From: Helicobacteraceae bacterium
Lineage (GTDB): Bacteria; Campylobacterota; Campylobacteria; Campylobacterales; Sulfurimonadaceae
Direction of reading: 5' to 3'
Length of the DNA stretch: 8,257 nucleotides
NCBI GenBank assembly: GCA_030613795.1
Contig: JAUWLG010000046.1
Coordinates: 1 to 8,257, forward strand
Shown here: positions 1 through 5,886 of the stretch, one piece after another
How the letters are laid out: each line of letters opens with the position of its first letter
Numbering within the stretch: position 1 is the first letter of the stretch
Position numbers and translations under genes: made by a program
The notes under the pieces: model-generated
Database searches by the model: none
Told to the model about the DNA's origin: nothing
The model's input: only the letters and a program-made list of their open reading frames with translations

Positions 1-2
1 AC

Positions 3-413
3 ATCTTTAACGGTAAAAAGCCTTTAGGACTGAACAAGCGTTTTCGTTTTTACAAATATGCTCAAGGTGACTTTTTTAAACCACACACGGACGGTGCATG
101 GCCAGGCAGCAGTGTCATCGATAAAAAGCTCATCACAAATGCCTACCCTGACAGGTACAGTCAGATGACCTTTTTAATACTGCTGAGTGAAGAGTTTACG
201 GGAGGAACTACTGCGTTTTATGTAGACAAAAACGATCCTCAAAAGCCTGCCAAACGAACAGAAGATGTCAAGATCGTAGAAGTAACTACACCTGTGGGTG
301 GTGTACTCTGTTTTCCGCATGGCACACACGCGTTGCACTGTCTGCATGGTTCGAGAGAGATACTCTCAGGGGTGAAGTACATTATTCGTACAGATGTACT
401 GTTTGAGTTGTAA
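3..413 (+). CDS. 2-oxoglutarate/Fe(II)-dependent oxygenase, prolyl 4-hydroxylase-like (N-terminus outside window)
   Basis: An open frame runs in from the left edge and gives 136 C-terminal residues. The double-stranded beta-helix signature of Fe(II)/2-oxoglutarate oxygenases is complete. The HxD iron ligands are H28 and D30 (in KPHTDG), and the distal iron-binding His is most likely H115. It stands eight residues before the G of a G-x-K motif, as in prolyl 4-hydroxylases. K125 or R129 in GVKYIIRTDVLF would bind 2-oxoglutarate. Enzymes of this family hydroxylate a protein or small-molecule substrate using O2 and 2-oxoglutarate; the substrate cannot be told from this fragment. The ATG at 165 is internal, because the HxD motif lies upstream of it. 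The gene converges on the RNase H gene with an 18-base gap and no convincing terminator. The family call is firm; the substrate is unknown. Confidence 0.85.
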   Translation: MFNGKKPLGLNKRFRFYKYAQGDFFKPHTDGAWPGSSVIDKKLITNAYPDRYSQMTFLILLSEEFTGGTTAFYVDKNDPQKPAKRTEDVKIVEVTTPVGGVLCFPHGTHALHCLHGSREILSGVKYIIRTDVLFEL

Positions 414-431
414 CCGCCTAATAAAAGCCTT

Positions 432-1241
432 TTAACCAGCCCTCATACTTAAGATCTCTTCTATATCAATGTCACCCTCGTACCGAGCAAATACTTCAAT
501 TTTTTGCTCACGCGCATGGACGGTCATTCTGTCAGCCAACTCATTTCCTTCTAAACCGGTATGTGCCTTTATATGAGAAAGTGAGACCTTGTGTTTTATC
601 TGATTATACAGGGCGTAGGTGAGCTTGATGATCTCAAGGTTTTTGATGGCTCCGCCTTTTTTTGTCCACCCTTTTTTCTCCCAACCGGAAGCCCAGATCT
701 TAACACAGTTTATGGAGTACATGGAGTCACACTTGACCTCTACCTTGTTCCCCGCTGCACTCTCTTTTTGGGCGATAAGAAGCGATTCATACAGGGCATT
801 AAGTTCAGCCGTGTTATTCGTCCCCATTCTTTCATAAAGTCCATACCAAAGTTCACTAACCCTGCCGCCTCTATAAACAGCCACACCCGAACCTGACTCA
901 CCCGGATTAGGAGAGCAACCACCGTCACAATAGATAATTACGTCACCTGCAACAGGCGCTTGCTTCTCCTCTTTTTTACTCTCTTGCGTTGGAGGCGCTT
1001 TTCTAAACTTTTGCAGGGCCTTGTAGTTTTTGATGATCTTGTCTTGATTGACCTTAGTCGTGATGCCTTTGAGCAACACAAAAAGTTCAGCCCTTGCATC
1101 AGAGATGTTTTTACCGAGAGCGAGTTCATACCACGACTCTTTTTCAGTGACATCAATGTCAAGCAGTTTAAGTTGATTGTCACTTATCTCAGTAGGCTCG
1201 TTTACGCCTAACGATAAAAAAGCCTCACTTACTATCTGCAT
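432..1241 (-). CDS. Type 1 ribonuclease H with an unrecognised N-terminal extension
   Basis: The C-terminal half (about residues 100-250, counted from the upstream ATG at 1247) is a complete RNase HI domain. This enzyme cleaves the RNA strand of RNA-DNA hybrids. The four catalytic acids are D108 (in YCDGGCSPNPG), E148 (in TNNTAEL), D174 (in KCDS) and D239 (in GNELAD), with the assisting H229 (in KAHTG). Their spacing matches E. coli RNase HI closely. Residues 1-85 form a mostly helical domain that I do not recognise. A charged linker (about 86-100, rich in K, E and P) joins the two. Cellular RNase HI is usually about 150 residues, so this is a two-domain variant. There are two in-frame ATGs, at 1247 and 1241. 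The AAAGG ribosome site touches the first but stands a normal distance from the second, so I chose 1241. The gene has its own minus-strand promoter. Confidence 0.9.
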   Translation of the reverse strand: MQIVSEAFLSLGVNEPTEISDNQLKLLDIDVTEKESWYELALGKNISDARAELFVLLKGITTKVNQDKIIKNYKALQKFRKAPPTQESKKEEKQAPVAGDVIIYCDGGCSPNPGESGSGVAVYRGGRVSELWYGLYERMGTNNTAELNALYESLLIAQKESAAGNKVEVKCDSMYSINCVKIWASGWEKKGWTKKGGAIKNLEIIKLTYALYNQIKHKVSLSHIKAHTGLEGNELADRMTVHAREQKIEVFARYEGDIDIEEILSMRAG

Positions 1242-1267
1242 GAACATCCTTTATTTATTTTGGAGGA

Positions 1268-1273
1268 ATTGTA
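1268..1273 (-). promoter_or_regulatory. -10 box of the RNase H gene
   Basis: The minus strand reads GCTACAATTCC, a good Campylobacterota-type -10 box (TACAAT). It lies about 27 bases before the preferred start codon and is followed by the AAAGG ribosome site at 1248-1252. No -35 box is evident, which is usual for this group. Confidence 0.5.
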
Positions 1274-1362
1274 GCATATAAGCCATCCCCTCGTTGCTCT
1301 AAAACTAAGTGAAACATTAAAAAGTTCACAATAGTTCAAACACCACCTCATAGTACAAAGGA

Positions 1363-1381
1363 TGTTCGGTACAATCGAACA
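1363..1381 (+). promoter_or_regulatory. -10 box inside an inverted repeat, upstream of DUF2237
   Basis: TACAAT at 1370-1375 is a plausible -10 box for the DUF2237-acetyltransferase pair. It is flanked by perfect 6-base arms: TGTTCG at 1363-1368 and CGAACA at 1376-1381. A symmetric site covering the -10 box could be an operator, though arms this short can also arise by chance. The start codon follows about 20 bases after the repeat. Confidence 0.4.
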
Positions 1382-1401
1382 ACTTTTTATAAGGTGTACT
1401 C

Positions 1402-1770
1402 ATGTTCGAACCGATTAATGCGCTTGGCGGTCCTTTGGAACCTTGTAGTCTAGACCCGCTAACGGGGTTTTACAGAGACGGTTCATGTCAAACAGGCGAG
1501 AACAATCCAGGGGTTCATGCTGTATGCATCTACGCAACACAAGAGTTCCTAGACTACTCAAAAGCAGTAGGTAACGATCTTTCCACGCCAATACCGCAGT
1601 ATAACTTTGCAGGTGTAAAAGCAGGACAGAGTTGGTGTTTGTCAGGACCTCGTTTTGTCCAAGCCGTTAGAGACGGCATGGCTCCGGGTATTTTCATTCA
1701 CTCTACACATCAGGCTATGCTGCAACTTGTAGACTTGGAAACACTAAAAGAGTATGCCCTAGATCTGTAA
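1402..1770 (+). CDS. DUF2237 family protein
   Basis: The 122-residue protein matches the DUF2237 (COG3651) pattern along its whole length. Recognisable blocks are NALGGPLEPCS, PLTGFYRDGSC, GNDLSTP, WCLSGPRF and a final GIFIHSTH stretch. Cysteines C15, C29, C42 and C79 lie in or near these conserved blocks and might bind metal or form a redox site. That is inference, as I know of no established biochemical role for the family. There is no signal peptide or membrane segment, so the protein is probably cytoplasmic. The length is typical of the family. The ATG has an AAGG ribosome site about seven bases upstream. It is followed after 32 bases by the acetyltransferase gene, with no terminator between them, which suggests an operon. 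Confidence 0.85.
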   Translation: MFEPINALGGPLEPCSLDPLTGFYRDGSCQTGENNPGVHAVCIYATQEFLDYSKAVGNDLSTPIPQYNFAGVKAGQSWCLSGPRFVQAVRDGMAPGIFIHSTHQAMLQLVDLETLKEYALDL

Positions 1771-1802
1771 AACAGATCACAAAAAACAGACAAAGGTTAA
1801 CT

Positions 1803-2081
1803 ATGGAAATAGACTACAAACTAGTACACAACGAAGCAGAATGTCAATATGAGTACCACATCGAAGGTCACTTAGCACGTCTTATCTATGAAAATGAAAA
1901 CGGTGTATTACACATAACACATACTTTCGTACCTAAAGAGCTTGGCGGTAGAGGTATTGCAGGAGCTTTGACTAAAGATGCCCTTGATGACATTGAAAAA
2001 AGAGGTCTTAAGATCATGCCGGAGTGTTCTTACACTGTTGCCTATGTTGAGAAGCATCCAGAATACAAAAAGCTGCTCTAG
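1803..2081 (+). CDS. Small GNAT-type N-acetyltransferase (COG2388 / Acetyltransf_CG family)
   Basis: The 92-residue protein has the compact single-domain layout of the COG2388 (YjdJ-like) acetyltransferases. A basal strand with the HTFVP motif (H40-P44) leads into the acetyl-CoA pyrophosphate-binding loop ELGGRGIAGAL (about E46-L56). Next comes a helix, then KIMPECSYTVAYVEKHPEY (70-88) with the conserved C75, a typical ending for this family. Such proteins transfer acetyl groups from acetyl-CoA; their substrates are mostly unknown. The AAAGG ribosome site is well placed before the ATG. It is the second gene of a probable operon with DUF2237. A degenerate scrap of a closely related gene lies downstream of gspE (about 3993-4073), so this is the intact member of a duplicated pair. 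Confidence 0.85.
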   Translation: MEIDYKLVHNEAECQYEYHIEGHLARLIYENENGVLHITHTFVPKELGGRGIAGALTKDALDDIEKRGLKIMPECSYTVAYVEKHPEYKKLL

Positions 2082-2086
2082 CGTGT

Positions 2087-2276
2087 CTACAGCGTGTTAG
2101 CACCTTTTTGTGTTAACACTAAACTAAAAACATCTTCTTGCGTCTCTAATAGACCATCCTTTTTAAGCTCATCCATCGCCTTTTCCAAAGCATCATCTTG
2201 TTTTGCATCTAATTTTTCAAAATATTTTTTTTACATCTTGATTGCTCATAAGAAAGCAACAACAGTTTTGTTCTGA
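2087..2276 (-). pseudogene. Truncated, frameshifted copy of the winged-helix-like gene at 4066-4422
   Basis: This minus-strand stretch is about 80% identical by hand alignment to the 3' part of the gene at 4066-4422, over roughly 113 bases. From an ATG at 2247-2249 it reads MSNQDVKK, then hits a stop because of a run of eight A (T on the plus strand, 2225-2232). With seven A the frame would continue through EKLDAKQDDALEKAMDEL and SLVLTQKGA to a TAG at 2087-2089, giving about 53 residues. The basic N-terminal part found in the other copy is absent, and the upstream frame is closed by a TAA at 2277-2279. Weaker similarity to the other copy reaches that point. It is best read as a decayed paralogue. 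A sequencing error or slippage in the A run cannot be excluded. Confidence 0.75.
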
Positions 2277-2294
2277 TTAAATCTGCTTATACTG

Positions 2295-2300
2295 TATAAT
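2295..2300 (+). promoter_or_regulatory. -10 box of the gspE-like gene
   Basis: A perfect TATAAT lies 31 bases before the TTG start at 2332, with T-rich and A-rich flanks. No convincing -35 box is seen at the usual distance. It is the best promoter match in this interval. Confidence 0.55.
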
Positions 2301-2318
2301 AATCTTATTATCACACGC

Positions 2319-2325
2319 AAAGGGG
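2319..2325 (+). promoter_or_regulatory. Ribosome binding site that fixes a TTG start
   Basis: AAAGGGG followed by a six-base spacer leads directly to TTG at 2332. The next in-frame ATG (2368) would cut off the first turns of the N-terminal domain and has no comparable site, so the TTG is the better start. Confidence 0.6.
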
Positions 2326-2331
2326 TATATA

Positions 2332-3990
2332 TTGAAAGTTCAAGTCATCGGTGAAATCTTAAAAGAGATGGGTATTATTCCCCAAGAGCAGATTGATGCG
2401 GCGATGCATGTACAAAGAGTGACCAACGACGTACTTGGCGAGATTCTTGTCAAACTTAATTTCATTACAACCGATGAGCTGGCTCGTGCTATTGCATTTC
2501 AGTATAAACTTGAATATGTTGATTTAGACGGTTATGTTCCCTTGCGTAAGACTCTGGAGCTAGTTGACAAAGAGTTTGCCTTACTTAACATGGTAATACC
2601 TCTTAAAGTTGAAGACGGTGTACTTGTGGTTGCAACGGCATGGCCTAATGATGATACGATTCATGAATACCTTCAAGAAAATACCGGCTATCCAATCCGT
2701 TTTGTAGTTAGTGATAGCAGCGTAATAAGTAAGTATATGCAATTTTATTATGAGCAGCTTGATCGTACGATTGAAGAAAGGATCAACGATATTATAAAGA
2801 TTTCTGTAGAAGAAGAGATCGACGTGATCGCTTTTGTAGATTTGATCATTGATGATGCCATAAAAGACCGTGCTACCGATATCCATATTATGCCTGAACG
2901 GTTTACAGCGCACATTTTTTACCGAATAGACGGTGTACTTAAACACTTCTACTCGATTCCAACGACGCTATTTAACAGTGTTGTTATCCGGATCAAAGTG
3001 CTTGGCAAGCTTGACATTGCTCAGCATCTACAACCTGAGAATGGGGAGTTTAATATTGAGATTTATCAGAGCAGTTATAACATTCGGGTATCTAGCATTC
3101 CGACAGTAAACGGTGAAAAGCTGGCACTTAGGCTGATGCCGGATAATTTTAAGCTCTTTACCCTTGAAAACCTCGGTTTTGAATCTGATTTGGTTGAGCA
3201 GATTAGTCATGATCTGCAAAAGAGAAGTGGCATTATTCTTATTATTGGATCGAGCGGAAGTGGTAAAACGACAACGCTCTATGCAATGCTGCGAAAGATT
3301 GATATTTTAAGAAGAAATGTTATTAGTGTTGAAGAGCCGGTAGAATACCGTCTCCCTTTTGTCAATCAGATACAAATTAATACCCCCACCGATTACACCT
3401 TTGATAAGGCACTTCACCATATTGCACGGCAAGATCCAGATGTCATTGCCATCGGCGAGATTCTTGATGATGAAACTGCAAAATTGGCGATACGGAGCTC
3501 GGTAACGGGACATCTGATTCTATCGACTCTCTCTGGTAGTAGTGCCGTTACGGCGATAGCGCGTCTTAGAGATCTTGGGATCAATACGTACCTCCTGTCC
3601 GACGGCCTTCTCAGTGTCGTATCGCAAAAGCTGCTGCGACGGCTCTGCAGCGAGTGTAAAAAAGAGGTAGAGTTCTCTAAAGAGGAGTTGATCAAATATT
3701 TTAGCGAGTCACGCGAAGAGATCTTGTCTCTACCAGATGAGAAGGTGAAGCTTTATGAGTCAGTTGGATGTCAGCACTGTAGAGAAAGCGGCTTTATGGG
3801 GCGTGTTGCGGTTTTTGAATACTTTCGGGTTGACAATACACTAAGAGACATGATCGAACATGGTAAAAGCAGTGCAGAGATGCAACGCTATATACGCAGT
3901 AACGGCGGCACTGATATAAAAGCGGATGCACTGAAAAAATTGTTAAGAGGGACTACCAGCCTGCAAGAGGTACTCCGTATTATTGATTAG
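2332..3990 (+). CDS. Divergent GspE/PulE/PilB-family secretion or pilus ATPase
   Basis: This 552-residue protein has the type II secretion/type IV pilus ATPase layout: an N-terminal GspE_N-like domain (about 1-140), then the ATPase core (about 160-430). In the core are the RIDG strand (198-201), Walker A GSSGSGKT with K312, the Asp-box-like SVEEPVEY (332-339), Walker B RQDPD...GE (about 367-376) and TGH (392-394). A zinc-type tetracysteine site follows (C439, C442, C480, C483), as in GspE and PilB. Several signatures are altered. The usual HTND after TGHxxxSTL is SGSSA (401-405), GEIRD is GEILD (L378), and RxPQDG is LQPENG (233-238). Nucleotide binding looks intact, but the hydrolysis or coupling residues are unusual. 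No pilin, GspD/PilQ or GspF gene is adjacent. Such ATPases act as cytoplasmic hexamers that drive pilus or pseudopilus assembly. The gene lies between two direct copies of another locus. Confidence 0.85.
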   Translation: MKVQVIGEILKEMGIIPQEQIDAAMHVQRVTNDVLGEILVKLNFITTDELARAIAFQYKLEYVDLDGYVPLRKTLELVDKEFALLNMVIPLKVEDGVLVVATAWPNDDTIHEYLQENTGYPIRFVVSDSSVISKYMQFYYEQLDRTIEERINDIIKISVEEEIDVIAFVDLIIDDAIKDRATDIHIMPERFTAHIFYRIDGVLKHFYSIPTTLFNSVVIRIKVLGKLDIAQHLQPENGEFNIEIYQSSYNIRVSSIPTVNGEKLALRLMPDNFKLFTLENLGFESDLVEQISHDLQKRSGIILIIGSSGSGKTTTLYAMLRKIDILRRNVISVEEPVEYRLPFVNQIQINTPTDYTFDKALHHIARQDPDVIAIGEILDDETAKLAIRSSVTGHLILSTLSGSSAVTAIARLRDLGINTYLLSDGLLSVVSQKLLRRLCSECKKEVEFSKEELIKYFSESREEILSLPDEKVKLYESVGCQHCRESGFMGRVAVFEYFRVDNTLRDMIEHGKSSAEMQRYIRSNGGTDIKADALKKLLRGTTSLQEVLRIID

Positions 3991-3992
3991 AT

Positions 3993-4073
3993 ATGGAAAA
4001 AAACGGCGCATTGCACTTAATGCATACTTTCGTGCTACCCGCTCACTTGACCCTTTTTTCAGTTGCTAAATAA
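3993..4073 (+). pseudogene. Remnant of a GNAT acetyltransferase gene (second copy of 1803-2081)
   Basis: Just after the gspE stop, the plus strand reads EKNGALHLMHTFV. It matches NENGVLHITHTFV at residues 31-43 of the intact acetyltransferase, with 8 of the last 11 residues identical. The DNA matches at about 80% over some 35 bases. The similarity stops after HTFV, where the acetyl-CoA loop should begin. A short possible match to the tail of the intact gene (AGCTGCTCTA against AGTTGCTAAA) follows just before the convergent minus-strand gene. The 26-codon frame from ATG 3993 to TAA 4073 has no convincing ribosome site, so it is a scrap and not a functional gene. It has the same order and orientation as the intact copy. 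Confidence 0.65.
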
Positions 4074-4422
4074 AATCAGCACCTTTTTGTGTCAACACTA
4101 AACTAAACCCATCTTCTTGAGTTTCAAGCAGACCACTGCTTTTAAGCTCATTCATCGCAGCTTCCAAAACACCATCTTGCTTGGTATCTATGTTTTTAAT
4201 GATGTTTTTCAGCACATCCGTCTTACTCATAATATGACCAGAAACAGCTTTCTGCTTTTTAAACCACAGCATAAACATCTCTTTGACTTCTTCTTTGTAA
4301 ACAGTCTCTAATGCACTTTTTTTAGACTTTCTTCTTTTTATCTCTTGCGCTGAAAGTCCGGTTCTTTTCTTAGGTGCACCTCGTCTGCTTTTTGTTGATG
4401 GTTTGTTTGTAGAAGGTTTAAT
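4066..4422 (-). CDS. Small basic protein with winged-helix-like C-terminus, probable ATT start
   Basis: The minus-strand frame is open from 4452 to a TAG at 4066. The first ATG (4278) would give 70 residues, but the frame continues upstream through a protein-like K/R-rich region, including SRRGAPKKRTGLSAQEIKRR. It contains no ATG, GTG or TTG there. An AAGGA ribosome site (4429-4433) stands six bases before an ATT at 4420-4422, which gives 118 residues, and a TACAAT -10 box lies just upstream. The N-terminal 45 residues are strongly basic, with a weak AT-hook-like patch. The C-terminal part has helices followed by NELKSSGLLE and FSLVLTQKG, which resembles a winged-helix wing. I infer nucleic-acid binding; I do not recognise the family. 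A truncated paralogue lies at 2087-2276. The start at 4278 remains possible. Confidence 0.55.
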   Translation of the reverse strand: MKPSTNKPSTKSRRGAPKKRTGLSAQEIKRRKSKKSALETVYKEEVKEMFMLWFKKQKAVSGHIMSKTDVLKNIIKNIDTKQDGVLEAAMNELKSSGLLETQEDGFSLVLTQKGADFI

Positions 4423-4463
4423 AGGTAGTCCTTGTATTATTGAGCAATTGTTTTAATGGGCGC

Positions 4464-4469
4464 ATTGTA
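4464..4469 (-). promoter_or_regulatory. -10 box of the winged-helix-like gene
   Basis: The minus strand reads GTGTACAATGC, a TACAAT -10 box about 42 bases before the proposed ATT start. It lies in the 108-base divergent gap shared with the methyltransferase gene. Confidence 0.4.
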
Positions 4470-4484
4470 CACGTTTACTTTTTT

Positions 4485-4490
4485 CATAAT
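4485..4490 (+). promoter_or_regulatory. -10 box of the methyltransferase fusion gene
   Basis: CATAAT lies about 40 bases before the chosen ATG at 4531, and an AAGGGAG ribosome site at 4516-4522 lies between them. A transcript starting here would leave out the upstream ATG at 4456, which supports 4531 as the start. Confidence 0.35.
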
Positions 4491-4530
4491 GGTTAAGGTA
4501 TTGTTTTACATCAAAAAGGGAGTTGGTATT

Positions 4531-5877
4531 ATGGCAGGTCATGAGCAGATAATAGAACTATATTCAGAGTTGGCAGACCAACCCGGTAAAGATTTTGGCT
4601 GGGATAAAGGGCTAGATAATGCAAAAGCACACAACTACTCAGCTGAGTGGTTTGAAAAGCTCCCCTCAGAGGTCTGGGAGTATTGCGCCGCAGTAGGCAA
4701 CCCTTTTGAGCTAGGAGCTATTAAAGAAGGCTCTACTGTCTTAGACTTGGGTTGCGGTGCTGGTGTTGACCTCTTGGTCAGTGCCCTGCTCGTTGGTGAA
4801 AACGGCAGAGCAATCGGCGTCGACATCACACCAAAGATGGTTCAAAAAGCAAAAGAGCACGCAAGACTGGCCGGTTTTACCAATGTAGAGGTATTGGAGA
4901 GCAGTATTGAAGAGATGGCTTTGGAAGATGAAAGCGTCGATGTTGTCATCTCCAACGGAGCCATCAACCTGACAAGCTGTAAAGAGAGTGTCTTTGCAGA
5001 GCTCCCCAGGGTCTTGAAACCAGATGGAAAGCTCATGTTCGCCGACATGATAGACGTCTCAAGAGAAGATGCGACAACATGCTGCGCCGCCAGTTCAGAA
5101 GAAGGCGACTGGGCCAACTGTGTTGCAGGAACACTGAGAGAAGGCAAACTTATTGACATTATGAGTCAGGCTGGTTTCGACAACATAGAGTGCACAGGAC
5201 TAACCCACTACAAAACATCAGACACCACATACGGCGCAACGTTCAGAGCAACAAAAACGACACACGCCAAAGCCAGACAATCCCACTGGGACAACATCTT
5301 TAAAACAAAAGACTACACACAAGTGCTGTGGCATCAAAATAGCCCAACAATCTCTTTAGACCTCATACAAAGTCACTCGAATAAAGATGATGCCATCATC
5401 GACGGAGGCTGCGGTGCTTCGGTTCTAGTTGACAAGCTCATCGACAAGGGCTACAAAAACATCACCCTGCTCGACACCTCTAAAATCTCACTCGACATTG
5501 TCAAAAAAAGACTTGCAGACAAGGCCGACATACCAACGTATGTCTGCTCAGACATCATACATTTCTCACCGTCACAAAAGTTCAACATCTGGCACGACAG
5601 AGCCGTTTTTCATTTTCTACTGCTTAAAAAAGAGAGAGTCAACTATTTTGAGATACTAAAGGAGAGTCTACTCTCAGGAGGAACAGCCATTATAAGCACA
5701 TTCTGCGTCGGCGGACAGACGATGTGTGCAGGACTAGACATCGTCCAATACGATCATAATAAAATGCTAGAAGAGCTGCCACAAGGTCTAAAACTTATAA
5801 AGTATGAAGAGTTTACGCATATAACACCATCAGAGAGTAAGCAGGAATATAGTTCTTTCATCATTGAGAAAGTATAG
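4531..5877 (+). CDS. ArsM-like methyltransferase fused to a second class I SAM methyltransferase
   Basis: The protein has 448 residues in two parts. Residues 1-242 resemble arsenite methyltransferases. The SAM motif I is VLDLGCGAG (70-78), GVDIT (96-100) is motif II, and DVVISNGAINL (137-147) and ANCVAGTLREG (196-205) follow the ArsM pattern. Residues 252-448 form another Rossmann methyltransferase, with motif I DGGCGAS (291-297), LLDTS (313-317), the family hallmark WHDRAVFHFL (354-363), STFCVGG (389-395) and HITPSE near the end. The second part matches a family normally found as a free protein of about 200 residues. One of the paired arsenic-binding cysteines of ArsM is Gly here (G143); the other is kept (C197). 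It should methylate something, perhaps a metalloid or thiol, but the substrate is uncertain. AAGGGAG eight bases upstream supports ATG 4531. It converges on pcm with a nine-base gap. Confidence 0.85.
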   Translation: MAGHEQIIELYSELADQPGKDFGWDKGLDNAKAHNYSAEWFEKLPSEVWEYCAAVGNPFELGAIKEGSTVLDLGCGAGVDLLVSALLVGENGRAIGVDITPKMVQKAKEHARLAGFTNVEVLESSIEEMALEDESVDVVISNGAINLTSCKESVFAELPRVLKPDGKLMFADMIDVSREDATTCCAASSEEGDWANCVAGTLREGKLIDIMSQAGFDNIECTGLTHYKTSDTTYGATFRATKTTHAKARQSHWDNIFKTKDYTQVLWHQNSPTISLDLIQSHSNKDDAIIDGGCGASVLVDKLIDKGYKNITLLDTSKISLDIVKKRLADKADIPTYVCSDIIHFSPSQKFNIWHDRAVFHFLLLKKERVNYFEILKESLLSGGTAIISTFCVGGQTMCAGLDIVQYDHNKMLEELPQGLKLIKYEEFTHITPSESKQEYSSFIIEKV

Positions 5878-5886
5878 GTATATACT

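Noticed and set aside
421..434. TAAAAGCCTTTTA as a terminator between the convergent oxygenase and RNase H genes
   Set aside because: The arms leave too small a loop and are nearly all A/T, so the stem would not be stable.
2094..2276. Plus-strand 60-codon frame
   Set aside because: It is the antisense of the decayed small gene, whose minus-strand reading matches the paralogue.
4456..4530. Upstream ATG extending the methyltransferase fusion by 25 residues
   Set aside because: The added residues are hydrophobic and lie over the promoter region. ATG 4531 has a strong AAGGGAG site and fits the family N-terminus.
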